A stretch of 64,000 bases of DNA from Panulirus ornatus (taxonomy: Eukaryota > Arthropoda > Malacostraca > Decapoda > Palinuridae): the NCBI RefSeq assembly GCF_036320965.1, contig NC_092249.1, forward strand, positions 4,928,614-4,992,613, written 5' to 3'. The first letter of the stretch is position 1. The number at the start of each line of letters is the position of its first letter. A program made the translations under genes and the position numbers. The notes under the pieces are model-generated. The model did no database searches. It saw nothing but the letters and a program-made list of their open reading frames with translations, and was not told where the DNA came from. Below are positions 49,101 through 61,100 of this stretch, in pieces.

Positions 49101-52100
49101 AGCTATTTTGCACTGCTCCAACAGTCTGTAATGTGTTTTAGGTTAAGTTTATCCCTTGAATCTATGAATGCCTAATATATGATTATAAGAATCATTGTCT
49201 TAGGGTACGGCTGATTTTTTCCTTTAAATCACTGCCTTACACTTAACTATATTATTGCATTGTCTCACAAAAACTTTTATTGTAACATATACAGTCAGTA
49301 TTATGTTTGTGAGTACATATGTTACAAACACAGGGAAGAGAGTGATATGCTTTTTGTAAGAAGTATTATAATAGTTTGCACTCAATGTTTGCCTCAGGTA
49401 GCTTTGTTAGTGCCCTCCTAATTACAGTGTAAGACCTATAATTGATAGCCCAGTGTTGTTTTCAGCAGCCTCTGTCTAGTGCTGATTTGACTAATGTGCC
49501 AACTTTAACATGCATTTCAGTACCTATAAGAGAGGAAACACATGACAATTTGATTTGAATTCCTTCACCAGTAATGTTCACACATTCATATTTGACTTCA
49601 GAGACAAATATGCTAAAGTCAAGTCTCAGGATATTGAGGGCATATAATGACAACAAAGAATCAGTGATGATGAACCTGTCCTCCACCACTGTGTTTTCCC
49701 ACATATTACTGATACTTTGTTTCCATTTCATTCAGGAGGTATCATTCTACATTATGCTGTCTCCAGTCTTAATTACATTAAGCTATTCTGCCTTAACATC
49801 ATATTCCACATATTCCTGATGTGTTATATATGTACAACACAGCAGAGTATTCTTTTGTAAACATATTTAAAAAAAATTTTGCTCCCCAGTTGGTAAGAGG
49901 ACATACTCTTTTTGCTGTGTTCTTAGTTTACGGCACTGTAGGTGTTTGCTCAAGACACCTGAGAGTGCCATTCATACATGCAAGCTTCTTTGTTCAAGAT
50001 GCCTGAGAGTGTCATTCATAAATGCAAGTTTCTCATAAGAGGAGTGTCCTGTACGTAAACAAGTTTGGGAGGTATCACTGTTGGGATAAAATTCTTGCCC
50101 TTTGATGTACATTCTTTCCTTCAGTCTAGTGCTATGTATGTGATTTAATTCATATTTAAGTTCTCTACTTTTACTTCACTATTTGTAATGACATGAAAAT
50201 AACCAGAACTTCACAGATGATATTCTTTAATACATGGTAGTATGTACATTCTTATACATTCTCTACATCAAGATGGAGTGTTGGAATTTAGATTTACCCA
50301 CTTGACTTCCCTCATAGTCATGGGGAATGGTATGGGATGAGGGAAGTCTACTGGGGTAAAAGGAGGTTACAAGAATAAAAATGGCATAATGGAGGATATG
50401 AGAAAAAATATATCCAAAGAAATTAAGAATGACAGAGAGGAAGAGTATCACGCTGAAAAAATTATACATTAGAGAAGAAGAGAGATAGTGCTGAAAGGAG
50501 AATACTAGAAAAAGAGAAATACATGTAGGAATTTGATATTTTTAAAGAAAGGACTTATGGTTGTAGGAATTAGAGATTATTTATTTATTTTTTTTTTATC
50601 TTGCTTTGTTGCTGTCTCCCGCATTAGCGAGGTAGCGCAAGGAAACAGATGAAAGAATGGCCCAACCCACCCACATACACATGTATATACATACACGTCC
50701 ACACACACAAATATACATACCTATACATCTCAATGTACACATATATATACACACACAGACATATACATATATACACATTAGAGATATTGGTAGAATTTAC
50801 AAAAGTTAGAAGAAATTGTAGATATTGTTTTTAGTTGGAATTATAAATATGGGGAATAGGGGAAGATTAGGAATTAGAAATACAGTATAAAAAGAACAGA
50901 GAATATCAAAAGGCATGATTTTAGAATATACTGCTCGAGAGATAGGAAACATATAGGGGATACCCCTAATTGAAAGGGGATACTAAGAAATTTGGTGTGT
51001 ATCAATCTTTTTGTGTTGGCAGCTTACTCAGAGTGATGTGGTTACGTTGATGACCAGGCTGGGTAAACCTGATCGTTGGTCAGCCACAAACATTGCTGAC
51101 CTGGGCCCCATTGCTATGCGGTTACCAATCTGTCTTGATAAGATTGAGAACAAGACTGCCCTCATGAAGATGTAAGTATTTACAGAAATGTATTCAAGGA
51201 GCTTTAAGTACATGCAATAAGGTAGGGAAAGAGTGAGAGTGTTTGTGATTGTATGAAAAAGTAATTAGGTGTTTGTGATTGTATGAAAAAGTAATTAAGT
51301 GTTTGTGACTGTATGAAAAACTAAGTACGGTCTCTGTAAATAAAATCCAGTGATTACTGTTTAACATAGGCTTTCATGTGTAAGGTTTTATTTGCAGTAC
51401 TTATTCCACTACTCACTTATGGCAGCATAGTTAAGTCTTAGGTGTCAGGTGACACAATTTGCTGCTTCAGTTACGCAACCGTACTGAAAGTCGAGTGATG
51501 CAACTTTTGCTCTCTTGCCCTAGTGTTTTGTGATATTTTTGCTATTTCTGTTCCATGTGATACTTTTTCTGTATCAGCAACTCACCAAGGATCCTAAAAA
51601 GTATACCATACATACTCTTCTACAGTCATTCACCATATTTTGCAGGGCTGAGATGTATCTAACAAGAGGTCATGATTCAAAAATTGTCTTCTATACAAAT
51701 CCAGCAAACTCTCCCAACTTCTCTCTCATTCTCTTATGTTCCATCTACTTTTAACATTACTTTTACGTGCTTTCCTTTGGTGAGGAAGAATAACATTACA
51801 GGAGAAACCATTGTGTTGGCCAGATAATGGTAGCAAGCATGGTGGTCAGAAACAGTGGAAAGGTAGACTGTTGTGTTTGAGTAATATGCTGTTTATGAGG
51901 AAGATAGAATGATACAGCATTTTGAAATGGAATAAGAAAACAGAAAAGTAAGGTAAATTGTTTGGAGAAGATGCAGAAGAGCTCTGTAGTTAAATGTTAT
52001 TAGATTGACATTTTGAGGAAGCCCCTAAGATTATCAATAAAAGATACAAAACTCTTGGTATGAACAAAGAGAAGTGACATGAATGAGTATGTTTGAGATA

Positions 52101-55100
52101 AGTGTGGAAAAAAAAAGAAAATGTCTTGGGAAATGAAAAATGGTGATGTTCATTGGATGAATTTAGTAATTGGTGTGATGCTGTAGGACAACAATGTGAT
52201 ATGGTGCATATTCTTGTGCAGTGCTGAAAGAATGAAGCAAAGCAATTCTGTAGTGTTAGGCAGATGCAGTTATGATAGCACTGCATGTATCATGAGGAGT
52301 AAGATGAATAAAACAGACTTTTTAAGTAACTGTGGATTAAATCATACCTAAAGATTAATGCTGGAAATAGGCAAGGATGCATATGTTACTATGTTTGTCA
52401 TGCGTGTTTTGCTAGTGGAGTGGGAGTGGTTGTTACTGACAATGAAAGGAGGGACTAAAAGTAAGGGTTCAAATGAAAATAAGGAAAAGTGTTATTGGAA
52501 GTATTGCAGTGTAAGAAATGTGTACGAAAACAATTTGCACTTGAATGCAGATCAAACCAATATGTTTTGCTTGTGAATAAGAAGTCAGAATATGAAATAA
52601 AGAGATAACAAGAAAGTTAGTAACTGTGGGTGTTTGTGCAATAGATTCAGTAGTGATGATAAACCAAAAGGTAATGTATTAGAGCCATTGTTGAAACCCA
52701 TGAAAATTAATGAAACTTGAAGGATAATATTGAACTGATGTGTAGACTACTAATTTTAATAAGCTTTGCTGCCAAATCAGGTTTAAGCTGCTCTGATTTT
52801 GACCCATGAAGCATGGGCCTTTGAGAGTTCAGGCAGATGAGTCAGGTGTTGCAAATGGATAGGGTGAAAAATAAGGTATTAACAGTACTACCCACTTAGA
52901 TACTGGGAGAGTCAGTGACAACTACAGAGTAAGCCAGCACTTCAGTTGTTGTCAAACTGAACTCCTTTGACCCTCGTAGTTGTGTTTCTTTTCTGACTCA
53001 TCCATACATGGAACTGCTGACTTTCTCCACAAACATACAGTCTCTCTTTGTCACAAATAATACTTGACAGCACTTAACTCATACAACTCCTTCTTCCTAA
53101 CACTAAGACTTTTTTTTGTGGTGAGTGCTATGTGCTAGCCCAGCCTTTTGGCAAAATGGTACGAGCAATAGTTCGAAGTAGTAGGTTGGAACATTAGTAG
53201 GCGCATTAGGAGCTAGTAGTTGTTCAGTAAATGCTTAGAAGTGGCACTGGAGTTCACCAATTACAGAGACTCTTTTGCCATGGCCACCCCCTTGGTTGGA
53301 ATTCCCGAAGGGAATGGGCATCAGAGATATAGACAGAAAAATAAGGGTATTGAGAAGGAGGCAGTGTGATATGAAGGGTCTGGTTGATAAAGTAAATGCT
53401 AGATGAATGTGAGAAAAGTTTGGTTGTGCATAAAATAGATGAGATTTTATTGAATTTACTATATGTAAATAGGCACAGAGGAAGACCAAAATTAAGTTTA
53501 AGGGTGTGAAAAAGCATATATCAGAAAAGCATCATTGTGGATGATAATTATTTATTGATGGATTGTGGCAGCCAACTTATTGTTTCATGGGAACAGACAT
53601 TAGGGATGTAAGTGTTTTAAGTAATTAATGCACCCAAGAATGTGCCTGAATAGCCATGTTTTTAGCATATGTTATCACCTTTAAGACAGATAAAGATTTG
53701 TCAGGAATGAGTAAAAGTGAAAGAGTAAGGAATAACTTGATTTTATTGATTGTGATAGAATTAGGGTGGTAAATGATCAGGACGCAACCCAGCACAGAAG
53801 TGGAGAATGATTTTAATGAAAAAGCAGCTCATATGCCAAAATAGTATTGATGGGAAAGTAAATATCTCATAAGTAACTTGGTTACCCCTCATACAGGAAG
53901 CAGATCATCAAAGACTGCCAGAAGCCAAAACCACTTCCATCCTGTCCTGAAGAAAGTGACCTGCAGGAAGCAAACAGGGCAGTCTACCGGAAAACTCATG
54001 GAGCTATCTCATCATGGAACACTGCTAATTTGACAGATATTGGGGGTTTGGCCAACCTCATGGATGATGTCATCAATAATGTTGGTGATGAATTCGTCAG
54101 GGATGCTAAGAATGATATAATCAAGGTAATTAGGCATAACATTCATGCAGCCCCATAAAAACGGACATCCACAAATTAGTACACATATTAGTTGGTACTG
54201 TATCCACATTTGCAAAGCTCCTAAACTCATTAATAAACAGGTAAACATGTATACATGTGGGGTGAAATGACCATAGCCTTTAAAATTTTAAAACAGATCA
54301 ATGATGTGGACAGTGAACAGTTCTTCAAAAGATGTAGAAATAACAAATAACATGAAATCAGGAAAAAAATATTAAAACAGATATGAAGAAGTAATTTTAC
54401 ATTTTAACTGTGGATGAGAGAGCTTGGGAAGCGAGTCAGTTGTTGTTCGCTGATGATACAGCACTGGTGGCTGATTCATGTGAGAAACTGCAGAAGCTGG
54501 TGACTGAGTTTGGTAAAGTGTGTGAAAGAAGAAAGTTAAGAGTAAATGTGAATAAGAGCAAGGTTATTAGGTACAGTAGGGTTGAGGGTCAAGTCAATTG
54601 GGAGGTAAGTTTGAATGGAGAAAAACTGGAGGAAGTAAAGTGTTTTAGATATCTGGGAGTGGATCTGGCAGCGGATGGAACCATGGAAGCGGAAGTGAAT
54701 CATAGGGTGGGGGAGGGGGCGAAAATCCTGGGAGCCTTGAAGAACGTTTGGAAGTCGAGAACATTATCTCGGAAAGTAAAAATGGGTATGTTTGAAGGAA
54801 TAGTGGTTCCAACAATGTTGTATGGTTGCGAGGCGTGGGCTATGGATAGAGTTGTGCGGAGGAGGGTGGATGTGCTGGAAATGAGATGTTTGAGGACAGT
54901 GTGTGGTGTGAGGTGGTTTGATCAAGTAAGTAATGTAAGGGTAAGAGAGATGTGTGGTAATAAAAAGGGTGTGGTTGAGAGAGCAGAAGAGGGTGTTTTG
55001 AAATGGTTTGGGCACATGGAGAGAATGAGTGAGGAAAGATTGACCAACAGGATATATGTGTCGGAGGTGGAGGGAACGAGGAGAAGTGGGAGACCAAATT

Positions 55101-58100
55101 GGAGGTGGAAAGATGGAGTGAAAAAGATTTTGAGTGATCGGGGCCTGAACATGCAGGAGGGTGAAAGGCGGGCAAGGAATAGAGTGAATTGGATTGATGT
55201 GGTATACCGGGGTTGACGTGCTGTCAGTGGATTGAATCAGGGCATGTGAAGCGTCTGGGGTAAACCATGGAAAGTTGTGTGGGGCCTGGATGTGGAAAGG
55301 GAGCTGTGGTTTCGGGCATTATTGCATGACAGCTAGAGACTGAGTGTGAATGAATGGGGCCTTTGTTGTCTTTTCCTAGCGTTACCTCGCACACATGAGG
55401 GGGGAGGGGGATGGTATTCCATGTGTGGCGAGGTGGCGATGGGAATGAATAAAGGCAGACAGTGTGAATTGTGTGCATGGGTATATATGTATGTGTCTGT
55501 GTGTGTATATATATGTGTACATTAAGATGTATAGGTATGTATATTTGCGTGTGTGGACGTGTATGTATATACATGTGTATGGGGGTGGGTTGGGCCATTT
55601 CTTTCGTCTGTTTCCTTGCGCTACCTCGCAAACACGGGAGACAGCGACAAAGCAAAATAAATAAATATATAAACTGTGATGGATAAACTGGATAGGATAT
55701 GTAGAATATTAAAAATTTACAGAAATTTAAAAAGTTGTAAAAAAAATAGAGAATGGTCAAGAGATGAGGCCCCATTGTTTAAAATTCCCTCCATGTTGAG
55801 TACAAATAGGTAACTGACTACATCAAACCCTTAACCCTAAAACATCAAAGCACCCATTGGACTTTGGTATGGCTGTTAGGTTTCACTATGGTTAGTATAG
55901 GTGCTTTATCAGAGTCTGCTATTCTTTGAAAGCGATTCTGAAGTGTAGAATTATATATATATATACAATAAGGAGATGGAAGGATGGAATGAAGAAGATT
56001 TTGAGTGATCAGGGCCTGAACATGCAAGAGGGTGAAAGGTGTGCATGGGAGAGAGTGAAGTGGAATAATGTGTACTAGGGTTGACATGATATCAGTAAAA
56101 TGAGCTAATGACAGACAGAGAATGGATGTGGCTTTTCTTCATCTATTCCTGGCAATACCTTGCTAATGCTGGATATGGCGATCAAAGATGAAAAAATATT
56201 GTAAATAGCATTATAGACATGTTCAAATGTGTATGGATAGTACCTATAGATAATAGTAAATGTTATAAGTGAATTTGTATCACGAGGCTCACTCGTCCAC
56301 TGTACCTCCTTCATACCCCATCCCTCCAATTCCTTTACAAGTGAATTTATGTCATAACTTCCGCACTTTACCATAGCCATCTTAGTTAACATACTCATTT
56401 GTATACATCCTTTAACATTTTATTTTTAATGTGAATAGTGATATCACTATTGAATATCTATCATGTGGTAAATAGTTCTTCATAAGGTATAAGACCATAC
56501 TTATCAGGGGTCATGATCAGAAGCTGGGAAGGAGGTTTGTAAGGGCAGAGGATGGTTGGAATGGTCTGAGCAAGTAAATGGTGATTGCTTTTTGATTACA
56601 AAGATTTAAAAGTTTTTGATATAGAAGCACCACAGAAGGGGCTCCACAATTGTCAGTTTCTCTCCTCCTAATGTAAAAGTAGGTAATTATAGATAAGTAA
56701 TTATACACAAGTTACAAAAGCTGTGAAGAAATACTTCTGTAATAACAGAATAGTAGATTCATCATCTTCCTACAGTTGACGTTTGGAAAGGAGGAGTCCA
56801 GCACAGCTAATGCTTGGAAGAAGATGCTCTGCAGGGCAGAGGGGTGCCACTCCATGGGCAAAAATGAAGTAAGTCAAGAATTTCACTTTACTTGTCATGA
56901 AGACTTATGTTACATATAGCTTTTATGAACTGTAATTTGTAATTATGAGTATTTGAGAGAAATGAAAAGGGTCTGGAGAGAATAAGTGAGAATGGTTGAC
57001 GAGGATTTATGTGTCAGAAGTGGAGGGGACGAGGAAATAGGGGAGACCAAATTGGAGGTGGTAGGATGGAGTGAATACTATTTTGTGAGTCTGCAAAAAA
57101 AATTGATATTTTCTCTCTCATAGATTCTTAAAGTACTGACATAATAATCAACTTTGAGCTTCATCACAAATTACTTTCCTTAAGTTTCTTAAATAAGTCA
57201 ACTTTCTTTGCAATTCAGAGCAAAGTATGCTAACAGTTTTTATAATAAGAACACTAGGGGCTGCTTGGTGGTCATTTGAATACATTATAATTACATATGC
57301 AGGACAGAATTATGAAAAAATGCAAATCACATGCCTCAGAATGGTGCAGTGTCTGCTAAGCAATTGAAGTGGCCATTACAAACACTTACATTATTTTTAT
57401 TTAGAATTGGTATGTTGAAACCATTTTTTTAAGTCCTGGATTGCAAGACTGCCCCTGTATTTTCCATGTAGTTTTGTTCATTGTATTCTCTTGTATTAAG
57501 GCTTCCAAAATTACATTAAACTTTGCACAGTATGGGTTATTTATGTCAACATTCTTCTTTATATTTGCATCTTACTCTGAAATAGATTTATTGATAATTA
57601 CAAGACCAGTTTTTCTGAAAGACCTTTCTAAAGGTTTTTGCAGCCTAAGGCTGCACAGCATCCAGTAATAGGGAGTTGTAGACTCCTCTGGAGTGAGAAT
57701 TCCTTTGACGAGACCGTGCTTCCATTGATATAACCTCTCGAAAGGAGACTTTTCACTCAAGGTGCAACCGTGAGTAGGTGGGTTCCTTATTCTTTTATCA
57801 TTATTCTCACTCCTTACTAGTTCATCATTTTCATTGTCTTCTATTAGGAGATGATTTTCTCTGTACCTCTTCTTATCTTTTTCTTTTCTGATTTTTCTTA
57901 TATCTTCTTCATGTCATCTGGTTTTATTTCAGTTTCATTGGCATTATTGAAGGGATTTTTACATTTTTTTACTTCTTTGTCATCACTCTCTTTCATTTGT
58001 ATTACATTAATTTGTTTATCATTACTCTTCATCCATTATTATGGTGTTTGCTATATTTTGTCTTGTTCTTGAAAAATATACTTCACAAATGAATAATAGT

Positions 58101-61100
58101 CATCTGTTGTTATATCCCTCATTATGTAAGCAGTCTTGTACTCCTTGCTTCCTTGCTCTCAATTTATATTTCATCTTGGGAATAATGCTAAAATTTTATT
58201 TTACCTTGTAGCACATGCTCTATGTGTAGTTGAAAGATGGTTCTTAAATTTTCTTGGTCACTGTAACACATGCTTTTTGGATACATGTGATTTTTTTTCT
58301 CTGCATATGCTATTGCATTTCTTGTTCATCTAAACTTTTATGTTTTTTTGTATGTACAGTTCTCTTGGCTGTAGCATCCAGATAGTTTAGCTACCTCAGG
58401 GATATTGCTGTATTTGGCGAGTATCTCATAGAGATCTTGCATAGTATAGCTGGACATAAGTGGATAGATGAAATGGAAAAGAAAATGATGATATGAGACA
58501 GATAGATGATATGAAGTAATCTTTCGAAAGGTGCATGGATGAGTGCATGATGTTATGGTCATGTAGAATGTATAGCAGATGATAGGCTGGTCAAGGAAAT
58601 ATAAATCATGGATGAGATAGATGTATGCAGTAAGAAAATTGATCAGGGTTAGGGATGTTTGGAAGCAGTGGATGCATTTTATGTATGGAGGTGGTGTGAG
58701 TGGAGACAAATCCAACTTGAAGGAAAAACTTAGTGTATAAATCATGGATGAAATGGATGTATGCAGTAAGAAAATTGATCAGGGTTAGGGATGTTTGGAA
58801 GCAGTGGATACATTTTATGTATGGAGGTGGTGTGAGTGGAGACACAAATCCGACTTGAAGGAAAAACTTAGTGTATAAGGTATAAAATAAAAAGCACTTT
58901 ATTGTAAAAGTGTTGCAGTCCATGTTTCATTTTATCACTGTGGGAATAGGTTGAAGATGTTTATGAGGGATTTCAGAAGCTGAATGTTCTTGATACACCC
59001 CATGGTATTAGGAATGAATAAAGGTGATTGATAGATGGATGCATAAAGTACATCAGCAATAAAATATACTACACAGGTAAGTGAGGATATAAAATTTTGC
59101 TACACAGTTGGGACAGATTGGAAAGTTGTTAATGATTTACTTGAAGCAAGAACACTTAACCAGGTTTGCAAAACTTTTTTCTGAGGAAAAACTCTTACTA
59201 GTTCCTAACATTAGTATTCACCTTGGATCCCTGAACCATAATCACATACCCACTATTATGTCTTTCAGCGTAGCAGTATATTTATGTATTGTAAATAAGT
59301 GCCATGACTTCATAACTATGCTTCAAGGCCAAAACATGGTATGATGGCTTGGGCAACTTGAAGAAATATGTGATGCCTAGTGACCTGTCTGCAGCTGCAT
59401 TGGAGGATGCCAGCCTCAAGTCTGAACTCATTGCTAATGCTAAGGACATGAGTGATAACATCAAGGCAAAGGTAAGCTCTGTGATAGTGTTGAGATAAGA
59501 AATAAGGTTTATGGGAAAGTAACTGGGGAAGGATGGAGTTCATGTGGTGCATATGAGGAAAAACTCTGGAAGAATGAAAATGATAGATCTTGATCATAAG
59601 AACAGAAGAGTGCTTTATGGACATTTTGGGAATCTGACCATCCTTAGAGGATGTGAGAAAGACTCCTTGGGAGGTTTCTGAGAAAGGAGGTTGCCTAGAG
59701 AAGTAGAAATGCTTTGAAGATGTTAAGGAGGATCTCTCTAGAAGGAGAAAAGGGATGTGGAAGAGATACAAAAATCAGAGGTAGAGGTAGATACTGGCTC
59801 TCTATAGGAACAGATTCTTTAGAACTATCAGAGACATTCATAAGAACAGTGGGTTAGTTTCATATGGATACATATTCTCTTACATTCATTCACTTACAAG
59901 TATATACACATTCATTGACGTACGAGTATATACTTCCAAACAAAACAAAACTATTCCATAAATTTATGGGAGTAAATTGTTAAATGAAAACTTACTTTTA
60001 GAGAAATACTATTAGGTGTTAAGTATCTTTGAAGAAAGCGAGAATATAAAGTCTAACTAGTTTAAAGCTTTTATATATCTTTTTCATACAACTTAAGAAG
60101 CACTGAATTACCAGTTGGTTCTAATGCATTACAAATTTCATAAAATCAGTAAACTGAAAAGCAAAGTATCAGGCTGAAGACTCAGAGGATTGTTTGCAGA
60201 AACAGAAGAGGAAATATGTAATGGGCATAAAGCTACATATTAAAGTATTTTCATACTTGACAACATTTTAACACCAATATTAACAAGATTAGATGAGAAA
60301 AATACCATGGGAAACATTGATTCTGTTAGACAAGATATGAATATGCTCTTGAGGGTTTTAGATCCATATTAGGCACATGTCCTCAATAGTGAACTCTCAT
60401 CTTGTTACCTCAAGAAGTTTCCTACAACACTAAACAGGTCACTTGAAATCTCATTAAGAAACTTCATCAAAAAGGAATCAGTACCAAGGGAGTGAAAGAA
60501 AATATGCCTGCTTTTAAGAAAGGAGATAGGGAAAATGAACTGAATGGCCAGCTAGTATCTGTGTTAAGTTTAGTTCGTAAATATTGGAAATTTATTTTTT
60601 TCATCATACTTGATTACCGTTTCCTGCGTCAGCGAGGTAGCACCAGGAAACAGATGAAGAATGGCCCATCCACTCGTATACACATATAGATATATATAAA
60701 CGCCCATACACACAGACATATACATATAAACATAAGTACATACATACATATACATACACATACACAGACATATACATATATACACATGTACATATTCATA
60801 ACTTGCTTGCCTTCATCCATTCATGGCACTACTCCACAACACAAGAAACAGCATTGCTACCTCCTGCTTCGGCAAGGCAGTGCCAGGAAAACAGACAAGA
60901 AAGGCCACATTTGTTCACACTCAGTTTCTAGATGTCATTTGTAATGCACTGAAATGACAGCTCCCTATCCACATCCAGGCACCACAGACCTTTCCATGGT
61001 TTACTGCAGACATTTCACATGCCCTAGTTAAGTAATAGGGGAATTGGAGAAGAATATTACCAAAAAATATAATGAATGACTTTGACAAAGGAGATATTGC

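Noticed and set aside
50649..50834. Frames over the CA/TA-rich stretches near LINE tails (also 55464-55686 and 60570-60820)
   Set aside because: They are translations of the LINE 3' untranslated tail, not genes.
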